Source: Pyronema omphalodes
Lineage: Eukaryota > Ascomycota > Pezizomycetes > Pezizales > Pyronemataceae
Length of the DNA stretch: 64,000 bases
Direction of reading: 5' to 3'
Assembly (NCBI GenBank): GCA_024516155.1
Contig: JAJJXM010000010.1
Location: 496,001 to 560,000 of the forward strand
The number at the start of each line of letters is the position of its first letter. The first letter of the stretch is position 1. The position numbers and the translations under genes are program-made. The notes under the pieces were generated by a model. The model had not been told where the DNA came from, searched no databases, and worked only from the letters and a program-made list of their open reading frames with translations. Positions 1-12,026 of the stretch are shown in pieces.

Positions 1-1
1 C

Positions 2-771
2 AACTCTAAGATTTTGGCATCTGGATACGCCGACTCAAAGACCCGCGTTCATTCCGCTTTGGCTAGAGGATTCGATAAGGCGAGAGTTAAGAAGCTTGAG
101 GAAATTATTACCGAGTGGGGTAACTACGAGGTGTCAACAAAAGAGAGTGGAGGGTCTACGGTCTACACAAAGAACAACACCGTTTTTGCGGAATTCACAA
201 ACCCTTCCGGAGGTTGGGTGCATGCTGTTAGCTTTTCGCCCTCCGGATCGGCTTTGGCTTATGCGGCACACGACTCTTCCATCACTGTAGTCTACGCACA
301 CAAGTCGTTACGAGAGGAAGCCGGACAGACTGTCGCTGACTTTAGCTATTCCCGCTTTACTATTTCGACGACATTGTTGCCATTCACTAGCTTGCTTTGG
401 AGCCGGGAGGACCAGATTATCGCTGCCGGACACGACTGCTACCCGGTTATTTTCACGAACTCTGGTGAAGGATGGGCCCTTACATCAAAGCTAAATGCTT
501 TGCAATTGGCTGGAGCTGGTGGAGAGGAGGCTGAAGAGAGTGCCTTCAACAAGTTTAGGCAAATGGATTCCATGGGAACTACTTCGAAGGATGTCTTGGG
601 AACTATTCACCAGAACACGATTTGCTCTTTGCGACCATACGAGATGGGTCCCCACGGAGACGTGGTTAGATTCAGTAGCAGTGGGTGAGTTTTAAATTTT
701 CCTCTTGAATTTAGAGTTTTACTGACTGGATTAGTCGTGACGGGCGTCTTGTTATCTTCCCAGTTGCTTAA
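2..771 (+). CDS. ARC40: Arp2/3 complex subunit 1 (ARPC1/Arc40), 3' end only
   Basis: WD40 beta-propeller subunit of the Arp2/3 complex, which nucleates branched actin at cortical patches and endocytic sites. The 5' part lies outside the window; the reading frame is already open at base 2. Visible residues include LASGYADSKTRV, which matches the family's LASGS-D-K-RV-SA blade, then GGWVHAVSFSPSGSALAY and SLLWSREDQIIAAGHDCYP. Exons are 2-684 and 735-771, separated by a 50-nt GTGAGT...TTAG intron. The last exon encodes RDGRLVIFPVA and then TAA, a typical short C-terminal exon. The family assignment is by recognition of conserved blades. Confidence in the last intron is high because the frame joins cleanly (GG|T). 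Confidence 0.88.
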
Positions 772-1752
772 TAGATGGATATTTGTGTGAGGCAGTAACG
801 TTTGGTACCCGTGTCGGCTGGCGTATTTAGTAATTATGAAGAATTGAATGATGATTGGGTTGGATTGGCGGTAAAGAAAGTTATTGAAATAGATATGTTG
901 AAACGATTAATTAGAAATTCCGAAAGTTTGGATTTTCTGTCACTCTTTTATTTGTAGAAGAGTGAAGAAAAACAGTTTGCAGATATGAGTTTTGAGGAAA
1001 GTTGCGTCTTCTATGTTTTTTTTCTCCAATAAAAAGCCAAATATGTACTTCAAACCCTCCGGGAGGTTGCTTCAAAATTCATAGAAGTACCTGTTGATCT
1101 AGGGCGTTTGCATCATTATGCTTCGAGGAAACAAAAAGGTACACCTGGATTTTGCACACTTTAATCAATCAAGAACCCGTGTCAATGGAATGACAGCCCT
1201 CAACCCGCAAAATGCACCACCACTCATTACCATCATTGCAACCGAACCAATCCCAATGTATTTAAGCAATACGCCCTAATAGAAGCCCTGAGCATCCTGA
1301 TCAACAAAGAATTCTCCCTAATCGCCACAAAATGCTTCCTAATTGCAAATAGTAAACGCAACGCAATGCCCCGCGCGGACCCAGAAGACAGGTCTAATTT
1401 CCCACAACCCATGGAAAGACGAAGGAAAGGAAGCTACGCCAAGCCTGGGTTGTTCGACGTGCACACTCCCATAGTTCATACGCATCGATTGGCACGAAGT
1501 ATAGTAGACCACCGAAGTGTCACCATATCGTATCGTATCGTCCTTTTTTGCCTCGCTCGCTGCGCGCCGAATCGAAAAAAAAACCGTAGACCCCGACCCC
1601 CACTCACACAGAAATCACAAAGCCGCGCACGCGATCCTGAAATCTGAACAGAAAAGTCTCTCTCTGTCTCTCCCTCGCAAAAGAAATCGATTGTTTTTTT
1701 GCCTACCATTGCAACTGCTACTGTCACTGATACTGCCAACAAGTCGACTGTG
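772..1752. other. Intergenic region ARC40-RGD1
   Basis: About 1 kb without a supportable gene. It holds the ARC40 3' flank and the RGD1 promoter/5' UTR. The last 200 bases before the RGD1 start are rich in CT (CTCTCTCTGTCTCTCC near 1657), as is common upstream of fungal start codons. Short reading frames here overlap on both strands and have no protein-like composition. Confidence 0.6.
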
Positions 1753-4154
1753 ATGACTTCCGTCGATATCGTCACTCCTGATTCTACGGCGACTGACTCC
1801 GGAAGTGCTTCTGCCACCTCCGGAAAGAGCGCCGCGACAAATCCAAACAACGTTGTAGTAACAGGAGCTGGAGCTGGAGTTGGAGTTGGAGCTGGTTCTG
1901 GTTCTGGAGCTGGAGCTGGTGGTTCTGGAGCTGCTGGTGCTCCTGGAACTGGAGCTGGAACTGGACAAAGCAAGGGGCAAGGCGATATAAGCGACATTCT
2001 ACAATCCGAGGTGTGGATTTCAATTAACTTACACCCTGCAAAAACGAAACATGATCACAGTAGTAATAGAGTTAACATTTATTCTTGAGTAGATCGGTGT
2101 TACGGCTTTGCTCACGCGACTGAAAATATCTATTTCGTCATGTAAGGTACGCGCGCGCGGAATATTGAATGACTCTACCCCTCTCTCCCTCTCATTTTGT
2201 GTCTAACGAAACTTCAGGACTTTGCTGCGTTTCTCAAGAAGCGCGCAACTTTGGAGGATGAACAGGCTCAGGGTATGTCTTTTGGGGTATATTCTTGTGA
2301 AATCTCGACATTTCTAATACTGTATTCAGGTCTCCGGAAGCTATGTAAATCCACACACGAATCGCTACGTCGCCCGGAGAGTCGCCAGGGAACTTGGGCA
2401 ATGCAGTTTGAGGAAATGACTACACTTCATGATCGGATTGCGGAGAATAGTCTTGCGTATGCCGGAGGAATCCATGCGGTCTATGAGGAGCTCACTGAAC
2501 TTGCAAACAAAATGGAGCGGGGAAGAAAGCACTGGAAACAGTTTGGACTGAGCTCGGAAAAGACTGCTCATGATGCCGACATATCTGCGGAGAAGGTTTA
2601 CAAATACATGTGCCTCGTTTCTGGACTATAGCTGATGGTTCGGGGAATAGGCAAAAACTAGATACGACAATGCCGCCGACGAATTGGACAGATTCAGAAC
2701 TGGTGACCGTCGTCCGGGAATGTCTTTCGGATTCAAGGGCTCCCGTTTCGGACCTCAAGATGAGGAGGAAATGTCAAAGAGAGTTGACCAAACTGAGGCG
2801 GAATACGAAGCCAAGGTTATGGCGGCGAGATCAACACGTCAGGAATTGGTCAACTCTCTTCGTCCACAGACAGTTCATGCATTACAGGAGTTGATTCACG
2901 AATGTGACTCTGGCTTGACCGTATTTATTCAGAAATACGCCATATTGACTGAAAAGGTTGCCTTAAACAACGGACTAACTATCAGCCCCTTCAAAAGCGA
3001 CAACTCTATCATTCCCACTCGTAACCGCAGTTTCCGGGATGTAGTCAGAGTCATCGACAACGAAAAAGACTTCGTCAGCTATGTTGCAAGCTATCAATCC
3101 AAGCTTCCTCCGCCTGAACAGAGAGATCCCGAGATGCAATTTATAAGACATCCAACCAGAAGCTCCCAATCTTACCATCAGGTTCCTATTAATCCTCCTC
3201 CTCCTGCTCCTCCTCAAGTTCCTTTAGGCTCATCCGGAATGGTCCAACATCAACAGTATCACGATGCTTCTAGCTTCCCTATGCAACCGGGTGGATTTGG
3301 TGCCACTGCTATCGTTCCCGCGTTTCTGCCCCAGCCGGCCCTAGGAAGTCAGAATCGTCCCCCGTCCTCGAACTCCATGGTTGATTTCCCGCGTAATCGT
3401 CCCTCCTTCGGTGTACCGCTCGACGAACTCCTCGAACGTGACGACGTCAGCATCCCGATCGTGGTTTACCAGTGTGTGGTGGGAATTGATAAATTTGGTC
3501 TTGCGGAGGAGGGAATTTACAGATTGTCAGGAAATAAGATGGTTATTGATCGTCTAAAGGCTATTTTCGATAATGATCCTATGTCATTGGATTTCTCAAG
3601 GATGGAGGATTTCTGTCATGATGTTAATGCGGTTACAAGTATCTTGAAACAATTCTTTAGGGAACTACCCGAGCCTTTGTTTACCAAGGCGTTGTATCCG
3701 GAGATGATTATGGCTGCTAGTATGTATCCTTATTACGGGGTGGTGGGGGATGCGGTGGCGATTTTGGACTGTTGGATAAAGGAATTCTAACAAAAAAAAC
3801 AGAGATCCAAGACGAAATAGCCCGCCGGGACTCAATCCACGCCATCATCAACAAGCTTCCAGACGCCAACTACGCCACCTTGCGTCTCGTTATTTTACAT
3901 CTCCACCGTGTAACAGAAAAAGCCGATGTAAATCATATGCATGCAAGAAACTTGGCGATTAGTTTTGCTCCGTCATTACTCGGTGTTAATGATAATCCTA
4001 CTCCGGTTACTTTTGATGCCGCGGGTGCACAGATGGTCGCTTTGGAGACTATTATCAAGAATTGCTTTAGTATCTTCGTAAGTGATTTTTTTTTATACCT
4101 GAATTATGGAAGTGATGGGTGATGCTAACAGATAGATAGCATGATGAGGCTTAG
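1753..4154 (+). CDS. RGD1: Rho GTPase-activating protein with F-BAR domain (Rgd1-like)
   Basis: GTPase-activating protein; yeast Rgd1 acts on Rho3 and Rho4 and binds phosphoinositide membranes through its F-BAR domain. Seven exons: 1753-2010, 2093-2146, 2218-2272, 2330-2595, 2651-3719, 3803-4077, 4140-4154. They give 663 residues, close to the 666 of yeast Rgd1. The N-terminus (residues about 45-75) is a Gly/Ala low-complexity tract. The F-BAR coiled-coil follows (about 90-330; landmarks DFAAFLKKRATLEDE, GLRKLCK, WKQFGLSSEK). A Pro/Gln linker leads to RhoGAP (about 463-650) with FGVPLDELL, the arginine-finger block EEGIYRLSG, FFRELPEPLF, and NLAISFAPSLLG. The donor of intron 4 is GTTTAC, less consensus than the others, but it restores frame (EK|AKTRYDNAADELDRFRTGD). 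The start is the first ATG; no upstream in-frame ATG exists. The last 15-nt exon (HDEA) is the least certain part. Confidence 0.9.
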
Positions 4155-5498
4155 GAAATCTCATATTTGGCAGCGTTAGAGCAAAAGGAGCGGAATAAAG
4201 CGAAGGCTAATAACAAAGGTGGAGCGAAGGTGAATAAAGGAAAGGGAAAGCAAAGACGGTGAAGAGTAGTGAAGGAAATAGAGGAGTTGAAGAGTCGAAG
4301 ATTGAAGAGTGGAAACCCACCGCAGTGAACTCTTCAGGTGTTTGTTTATTTACGTTTTGATTTTTTTTGTACATCATACCTTTTTGATTTTATTTTATGT
4401 GTATAGTTTGGTAGTCTTGTACAGAATAATTATTCCCTGGTGGATCAGCTTATATAATCGGTTGTAATAATATTCACGGTAGATCTTGATGGTTATTTTT
4501 GAGTTTTTGAGGGGGCGGGGGGGGGGGGGGATGTGCAGTAGTGAAATAGATGAATTACGTACGCTCCCGGTCTTTTGGTGTGTGGAGTATCTCATACAAC
4601 CGGGGGTCTGGGGCGGAGTTAACCCGCAGCCAGCTATCAAAGACCCAAAAACCCAAAGACTCAAAATCCACAACCCTTCCTTCCCCGGACGAACATCATC
4701 CGGATCCGAGCACCAGGGCTATCCTCTCTCCACCCATCCCACAAATCCTCTTCCGTTTGCATGCACCTGAAATCTTCGAAACGCCAAGTCATAGTAGATA
4801 AACCCAATGATATTCTTCTCCTTGTTAAAGTCGACAAAGAGAAAACTATAATCCGGTTTCCTCTTTACATACTTACACGATGCCTTGAGATATGTACAGC
4901 CCAAATCATCACCAGTCACTCGCGTCATGATTCGTACATATCAGACCTGGTCGCGGACCTTGTCGCGGACCCCCCTCCGGCCGTGCCCTTACGTACCTCT
5001 TGCTTGTGGCTGATGGATGGTCGTGTTCAAATGATCGTCGGAAAAAAAATTTTGTGTATGGATAGGTATAGGTATGGAAGAAGCATTTTCGATTTGTAAC
5101 GAGAATTATCTGGCTGCGACTGTGGTGCTGCGACTGCCATGGAATCAAGCGCGGTAATATACAGGTACGTATATGTAACGAAACGTTGATATATATAGCT
5201 CAACTTTCAAGCCTCACGCTGCTCACCTACATCATACGTGGATCAACAGGGGTTAAATCAAACTGGCTTCCGTAACCAACCCAGGTCCCAGGTGGCACTA
5301 TTACTGACACGGAGGCCGCCTGGCCTTTTGGGGCGCGGTCGACCAAACTCGACTGTGTGCCTTACGAGACGTTTTTTTCTTACAAGAGGTGTTTCTTAAG
5401 CTCGATCCTTTTTTTTTTCTTCTTGGAGAAGTTCTGCAATTCAATTACAATTCCTCGTCTCTCATCTCTACAGTGCGATACAAGAAAACTTCCACGCA
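4155..5498. other. Intergenic region
   Basis: 1.3 kb with no recognisable gene. It carries a G-rich homopolymer (see 4511-4530), AT-rich stretches and, near 5191, a TATATATA-type motif. The frames present are short and mutually overlapping. Confidence 0.55.
4511..4530 (+). repeat. Poly-G tract
   Basis: Twenty bases, all G except one C. It is one of several long G/C homopolymers in the window (also near 5627, 8486, 11056, 24270 and 36339). Confidence 0.9.
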
Positions 5499-7036
5499 AT
5501 GCCCCTCGACGAGAATTTTCCAAGTAGGTTCCTGTTCTTAAGTTCCCGCTGCGCTGCAAGCTACAACCCCACAGCTTCCCCGTACTAAAAAGCTCCCCGC
5601 GTCGCTGCTGCCTCCGCGTCCCCCCCCCCCCGCCCCCCCAACCGCCCCCCGTCCCCGCATACATGATATGATAGCTAACCCACGCGCCGCACCGCATATA
5701 TACAGCCTATTATTTCCACTCTCTTTCCCCCACCGAAACCGCCATCAAATTCACCATCTCCGGTTCACCTCCGCAACAAGATTATACTCTGATCCGAGGA
5801 GACATCGCAAATACCTATTCCCTTAGTCTTCACGATGGACATTTCCCTAGTATTCTTTACGCTACTTTATCTACCACAGTCTCCTTGACTTCTGAATCTC
5901 CTCCGCGTATCATCCTTCCTAGGGAATTCGTTATCAATCTACACTCCCCGGATCATAGTATCGCTTTTAATAGACATGCTTCTATCCTGGGTGATAGCTG
6001 GGAGTTTACGCTGCCTTGTCATTGCTTTCCGCAGCCTACAAACTCGGCTTTGGATACTGTATACGCGCCTCCAGTTCTCGATGTTCTGAGATTCCGGATC
6101 AAGAAAGAGGGAGGAATAATCAGTCGACCGCAGCTATGTTGCGTCTTAGCGGGGGAAGGTAACGAGCCAGATACGGTATTGGGGATGTATTCGTTAAACA
6201 AAAATGAGATGGTGATTTATGAAAGTAATTTCCGACGGGTGGAATTAGAAGATCGGAAGGGATTGGAGATTTTAATGGTTTTGGGATGTAGAGTGGTTTC
6301 GGAGGTTTATGGGAATGATGCTATGAGGGTGTTTAATATACCACAGCAAGAGGGGAAACGAAGACCTTCAGCAGCAGGACGGATATCGACTGGAACACCG
6401 GCACCGATGTTGATGGGTGCACAATCATCACCAATACCAGTTACTCCGGCAGCTACACCAGCACCATTACAGCAGCGGCAACAATCCTTTAAAGAAGAAG
6501 AAGCAAGAAGAAAAGCAGCAGCAGCAGAAGAACAAGCTAAAAAAATCGCCGCAGAACAAGCAGCAATAAGGGAGATGCTACGACGGGAAGAAGAAGCAGA
6601 GCAACAACGTATCGCGGCTGAAACTGAACGATTACGTAGAGAAGAGGCTCAGAGAGCGGAAATCCAGAGGAGACAAACTCAAACTATACCCCAAGTTCGT
6701 CATCCGCCGCAACCCCCGAGACCCGGTGTCTTCCAACAGTCGCCATCTCAATCACATCAAAGAACCCCGCAACAAATGCCCCCGCCACAACATCAGCAGC
6801 CTAGAAGACTGCAGAGTCATCAAGTGCTAAGACAGAGTGTTCCGGGTGCAAGTAGAGGGAGCCAGTCAGCTATGGGAGTAACGCCACAACCCCAGGGATC
6901 GAAAAAGGTTGATAGGAGAAAGAGTTTTTTGGGATTATTTAGTAGTGGGGATGGGGTTAAAGAGGAGCCATCGACGAAAGCACAGAAACAGCAGAAACGT
7001 CAGCCGAATGGAAAGTTGGTGAAGAAATCGAAGTGA
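5499..7036 (+). CDS. Unrecognised fungal protein with coiled-coil and Pro/Gln-rich C-terminal half
   Basis: Not recognised. The large open frame from 5706 has no ATG near its beginning, so I infer a 25-nt first exon 5499-5523 (MPLDENFP) and a 182-nt intron 5524-5705 (GTAGGT...GCTAAC...ACAG), which joins in frame. The product is 451 residues. Residues about 1-165 look like a folded, beta-rich domain (KFTISGSPPQQDYTLIRG, PREFVINLHSPDHSIAFNR, DVLRFRIKKEGGIISRPQ, LEILMVLGCRVVSEVYG). Residues about 220-280 form a highly charged Glu/Arg/Ala coiled coil (RKAAAAEEQAKKIAAEQA). The remainder is Gln/Pro-rich and disordered, ending in the basic segment KKVDRRKSFLGLFSSGDG and a Lys-rich tail. No catalytic motif is visible. 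The first exon is inference; the main exon is secure. Confidence 0.7.
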
Positions 7037-7413
7037 GAAATGTAGCGAGTCTAGGGAAGGAAGGAACTTGGAGGTTTGGTGGAAATTGAATCTGAGTCTG
7101 ATTTTGATGGGAAAGTATGGTTGGATGGTTGCGTAAAGAAGGGCAGATTATCATGTCAGACCCATCAAGTGCCAGGTGCGGAAAATTGAAAGTGTGGTTA
7201 AAGCAACTAAAATTTGGAGCCTTGGACTGAGGATGATCTTGGGGAAGCCTGGGGAAGCCTGGGAAAGATGGAAAAATAAGATCAAGCAAAGTTTCCATTG
7301 AAATTGCATTTTTTTTTCGGCGGCGGCGGTGTATTCGGAGTTTTTCGGTTCGGTTTTGCATGCTTATTATTTAGTTTACCATGTTTACCATGTTTACCAT
7401 GTTTATCATTTTA

Positions 7414-7530
7414 TTTTCCATATTTTCCATATTTTCCATATTTTCCATATTTTCCATATTTTCCATATTTTCCATATTTTCCATATTTTCCATATTTTCC
7501 ATATTTTCCATATTTGCCATATTTGCCATG
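7414..7530 (+). repeat. Minisatellite, 9-bp unit TTTTCCATA
   Basis: About 13 tandem copies, the last ones changed to TTTGCCATA. It is preceded at 7377-7410 by a related ACCATGTTT unit. Because the unit is 9 bp, several reading frames stay open (IFH/YFP repeats); these are artefacts of the repeat. Confidence 0.95.
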
Positions 7531-7544
7531 TTTCTTTTTCTTTT

Positions 7545-7588
7545 TTGAGAAAGAGAGGGAGAGAGGGAGAGAGGGAGAGAGAGAGAGA
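7545..7588 (+). repeat. GA-rich simple repeat
   Basis: GAGAGGGAGAGAGGGAGAGA-type low-complexity tract. Confidence 0.9.
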
Positions 7589-8411
7589 CTTATATAGACA
7601 TGATTCTGAATTTGGAATTCATAACTGGAATTTTATACGACAATAAAAAATAAAAGAAATAAAAATAAAATATTTGATTGAAATTATATCCTTCTCTAGT
7701 GTATCCTTTGTAATATACATATATAAAATATACAAGATACCTTTTTTTTTTTGATTTTTTGATTTTTTGAATGGGAATGCTACAGTGGAAGTGGAAGTGG
7801 AAGTGGAAGTGGATATTATGGAGCACTGGGAGCATTGAAGATGTCACGATATCATTGGCTTGAATTCTTTTTTTTCTTTTTTTTTTGGACTGGTTGTGTT
7901 TTGTTTACTCCCGTCCGCGTATGGAGTCGTGGTCGTGGTCGTGGTTGTGGTCGTGGTTGTAATCCTGATGCCATAAGAAATTGATGCCATAAAAAACCGA
8001 TTGATTGATGAATTAGAAAGGTCGATTTTTTGAATATCCCCAGAGAATCTAAGTATGTTAAAGCTTAAGTATCTAAATCTAAACCTTAACAAAAGCTTTA
8101 AGTTGGTATCATATTCATAATTCATGATTTATTCGAAAGGAAGTGGAAAGGAAGTGGAATTAAACTCTTTTTCAACTCTTTTCAATTCTTTTTAACTCTT
8201 TTCAATTCTTTTAAATTCATTGGTACAAAACATTAACACCGTATAAAATGATATTAAAATCCTACCTACTATAAATTCCCACAAAAATCATATGTTATGT
8301 ATCTCTTCTCTTCTCTTCATCTATCCAATCCCATCCCATCCCAGCAATCCCAGCATCGCACCGGTAACACCATACTCTAAAAACTACCGAGGTATCACAA
8401 CCAAACCTAGG

Positions 8412-8445
8412 TAGCAGCTAGCTAAGCACCTGTACCTAGCTGCTA
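8412..8445. promoter_or_regulatory. Inverted repeat in PEX19 upstream region
   Basis: TAGCAGCTAG at 8412-8421 and its exact reverse complement CTAGCTGCTA at 8436-8445, separated by 14 bases. It lies about 380 bases upstream of the PEX19 start and could form a hairpin or bind a dimeric factor. The function is unknown. Confidence 0.45.
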
Positions 8446-8823
8446 GCATCTAACATCTAGCAACCCCACCTATCACCCCTCGCCCCCCCCCCCCGCCCCA
8501 TCTAGCAACCCAAACCATCCCCTCATCCACATCCACATCCACCTCCACTTCCATATCTGCATCGCAGCGCAGCGCAGTGCAGTGCAGCGCATCTCAACCA
8601 CACCACCGCACCACTGAACCTCAACACCCAACACCCAACACCCAATACACAACACTCAACAACTCACCTTCAACCTACTGTATCTTCAACTAAACCAAAT
8701 CACCACTGTAACCACCGAAAGCCCGACCCCCGAAAGTCCGACTCCCCGAAAGCCCGACCGAAAGCCTGGCCTACCGATAGATAGAGCTCATTCCAAATAC
8801 GCACATACAGACGCAGACGCAGG

Positions 8824-10236
8824 ATGGCAGACTTACCCCACACCCACACCGGAACCCCAACAACCGCCGCCGCAGGAACCCCGGCGGCAGCACCACCGGC
8901 GACAACAGCACCACCGGCGACAACAGCACCACCGGCGGCAACACCACCGGCGGCAACACAAGCACAACAGACCCAACAGGTTCAGTTGGATTCTGATGAT
9001 GATGATTTTGATGATGATGATTGTTTGTATTCCCTGATATCCATAGCTATCTATATCCAGCGCAAGATTTCTTTGGGCGTGTTATGCTATTCCCCAGCGT
9101 GGGTGATGGGGCGCAGGGGAGACCAAATAAGGATGCTGTAACATGGAATGGAAATATTAACTAATGGGTTTTTTTGCGATGATAAATAGTACTCGGAGAA
9201 TTTCAGCTTGGGGATATACCTGCACCGGCTGCTACGTCGGCGACACAACCGACGACACAATCGGCGGCTCAGCCTCAGGAGGTGGATGATGAGTGGGCTC
9301 GTATGCTGCAGGAGGGTATGAGGGATTTGTTGAAGGATGTGGATGAGAATGTGAGTTTTTTTTTATTTGAGGGTTTGGGGGTTTGGGATTTACCACTGAG
9401 CTTTTGGAGTACTGAGGGGTTGTGGGGAGGGTTTTGAGGCTTTGGTGTCGGGATTGATTGGAGGTTGGTGGAGCTTGTTGGACTTTGTTGGACTTTGTCG
9501 GACGTTGTCAAGCTTCACAAGCTTTCTTGGAGTACGGGATGAGAAATATCTGCTAACTTCCCATAGCCAGAGATGCATGGCCAATTTGAAGCTCTCGCCA
9601 AAGAGCTAAACGAAGCTATGGCTGCTTCCACCTCCGCTGGTGAAGCCCGACCCGGAACCTCCTCCTCTACCGCCGCACCAACCGGCTCCTTCCAAGACCA
9701 AATCCGGCAAACTATGGAGAGGATGAAATCATCTTCCGCTGAGGTCGATGCTGGTCTAGCTGAAGATGTTGATGATGATTTCCTTGCCCAGATGTTGAAG
9801 TCAATGGGTGGCGGGGAAGCCGGTGAAGAAGACTTTTCTAATATGCTAGTAAACATGATGGAGCAACTTACGAGCAAGGAAATCTTGTATGAACCTATGA
9901 AGGAGTTGAATGAGAAATACCCGGCGTGGATGAAGGAGAATGAGGCAAAGACGAAGAAGGAGGATTTGGAGAGGTATAGAGTGCAGATGGGAATTGTGAG
10001 GGAGATTGTAGAGAGGTTTGATAGACCTAGCTACAAGGATGAAAATGAGGAGGATAGGGAGTATATTGTAGAGAGGATGCAGAAGGTAGGCTTTATCATG
10101 AGTTGAGAGGGTTGAGTAGAGGCTAATTTTGTAATAGATGCAATCAGCGGGTGCACCGCCGGCAGAGTTGATGGGAGATATGACGGAGGGTATGCAGCCA
10201 CCGGATATGTCTGCGGGAGACTGTGGTGTTCAGTAG
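8824..10236 (+). CDS. PEX19: Peroxin-19, peroxisomal membrane-protein receptor
   Basis: Cytosolic chaperone/receptor that binds newly made peroxisomal membrane proteins and delivers them to Pex3. Exons 8824-9022, 9190-9350, 9567-10085 and 10138-10236 give 325 residues. The N-terminus is an Ala/Pro/Thr repeat followed by an acidic block (DSDDDDFDDDD) and LLGEFQLGDIPAP. Then come DDEWARMLQEGMRDLLKD and the helical cargo-binding region with DDFLAQMLKSM, EILYEPMKELNEKYPAWM and RFDRPSY. The protein ends in CGVQ, a CaaX farnesylation box as in other Pex19 proteins. Intron 2 (9351-9566, 216 nt) is longer than its neighbours and contains a TTGGACTTTG-type direct repeat. Identification is by the conserved C-terminal block and CaaX end. 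Confidence 0.92.
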
Positions 10237-10865
10237 ATGTGGTTGGAGGAGATGTATTACTAGGGGACCTAGGTGGTTGCGCAGATGTTTTTAATGGTGG
10301 ATGATGACTTGATTTGTTTTAGTGATATCATGGATTTTTTTGGAATATGGATAAATAGCGTGCAATGATAACAATATTATTTTTTTTTGTCTTTTCAATG
10401 TTTTCAATTCGTAAATTCTGCATGTTTCGGCTTCATCGGAAGTGGTGCACACATACATACATTCGGATGTGGCATCAGATGTCATTGATGAACTCTGCAT
10501 ATTTTTTTTTTTTTTGCCGAGCGAATTGGAGTGGAATATCAGCGTTATCCCAGACGCCACTCACTCTGAGGATCGTTAATATGGGGCCGCTGGCGTCGCG
10601 CTTGTAAGACATGGAGCCTGGAGGATGTGTAGAGTAGATCCCATAGACGGGTTTCGGTACGGTTGCGGTGGCGGTTTGACGCAATTTCATGGAATCTGGA
10701 ATTGGATCCTTAATATAAACCCCCGCACCAGTTGAGAACCAAGAGATACACAGTCCCCCGCTTGGAACATTTTATTGGAATTACAGAATTAAATATTGGA
10801 TTCGTTATCGGATGTTTGGTGGAGTTAAATTGATATTGATGTATTGATATTGATGGCCTGGCTAC

Positions 10866-10915
10866 TGGACTGGCTACTGGCGACTGGCGACTGGCGACTG
10901 GCGACTGGCGACTGG
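10866..10915 (+). repeat. Minisatellite, 7-bp unit CTGGCGA
   Basis: About five clean tandem copies with degenerate CTGGCTA copies at the left. Confidence 0.9.
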
Positions 10916-10981
10916 TTGGTTAATTATCCTATGTATATAGCCAATTCTAGCTTCTTTCGGCTTGTAAGGTGTTGTAAGTTG

Positions 10982-10982
10982 C

Positions 10983-11013
<31 letters not shown>
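10982..11013 (+). repeat. Microsatellite (GCT)n
   Basis: About ten tandem GCT units. Confidence 0.9.
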
Positions 11014-11817
11014 AAAGAATGCCTGAAGATGAAGATGAAGCTGAAGCCTGCTTTCCCCCCCCCCCCCCCCACCCTGGTAAAAGGTGATCTTCTCGAAGAA
11101 AACTTATCTGTCTATGTCTCAAACTCCCCAACGGTGCAACTCACATGTGCATAGATAGATAACAGAACAGAACAGGAAAAGCAAAAGCAAAGAAAAGCAA
11201 AAGCAAGGCCGCCGTTGGAAAATAGTAAAATAGTAAAATAATTCCTCCTCATCCTCATCCCCGTCCCCGTCATTGTTCCGAACTTCTAGCTGCCTTCTAT
11301 TGCGACTCATCTTCCTCCTCCTCTCCCTACTCCTGCTCCCTACTCCTGCTCCTACTCCCTACGCCTCTGTTCTTTTATTCTTCTACTCCTATAATCTTCT
11401 ACTTAACCTGAAATCTCTGAGCTCTCATCTCTCATCTCTCCTTCTTTCATCTCGTATTTCGCATCTCGAATCCCGCATCTCGCATCGTTCCAAACTACCC
11501 CCTTTCACAAGGACCACCCAGAGCACCCAGAGCACCAAAAATATCCCCAGCACCAAGAGAATCCTATATGTATCCCCACATCCACAAGCAACTTCCAACC
11601 TCACCCTGAAATTCTTTCCCAAGAACCGTCGGAGGCATCCTTGGCCTCCTGTCCTCTACATCAGAGCCGCAAGCTTGTACTTGTACTTGTACTTGTTTGT
11701 ACCAGCACTTGTAGTTGCACTTAAACTTGATAGTCTTGACATCTACATCCCTGCGACACCTTATAGCGACACGACACGTTAAACTCGACTTTACTTTCTT
11801 TCCCCGCGCGCCCGCTG

Positions 11818-11945
11818 TAACTACTACTACTACTACTACTGCTACTACTACTACGACTACTGCTACTGCTACAGCCGCCCATCCACCGCACCCGCACCGC
11901 ACCCACCCGCACCGCACCCACCCGCACCGCACCGCGCCCGCAGTC
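11818..11945 (+). repeat. Low-complexity CTA and CCGCAC repeats in SCT1 leader
   Basis: A run of CTA triplets (11818-11870) followed by repeated CCGCACC units (11880-11945), ending about 80 bases before the SCT1 start codon. Confidence 0.85.
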
Positions 11946-12026
11946 GCTACACCCACCCACCGCACCCGCTCGCTGCACTGCCGCTCGCTCACCCACCCAT
12001 CGCACTGCTGAAGTAAAACAGCAATC

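Larger units (their letters stand above)
7037..8823. other. Intergenic region with minisatellites
   Basis: 1.8 kb without a supportable gene. It holds the 3' flank of the preceding gene, a 9-bp minisatellite (7414-7530), GA-rich and GGAAGT simple repeats, an AACTCTTTTC-type degenerate repeat at 8150-8220, and the PEX19 promoter. The long frames over the minisatellite arise because its 9-bp unit is a multiple of three. Confidence 0.6.
10237..12026. other. Intergenic region PEX19-SCT1
   Basis: 1.8 kb with no supportable gene. It contains a CTGGCGA array, a (GCT)n run, a poly-C tract (11056-11071), and then a long CT-rich and CCGCAC-rich stretch (about 11270-12020) that is probably the SCT1 promoter/leader. 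The poly-threonine or poly-valine frames over it come from simple repeats. Confidence 0.6.

Noticed and set aside
7298..7646. FPY/IFH-repeat proteins
   Set aside because: Product of the 9-bp TTTTCCATA minisatellite.
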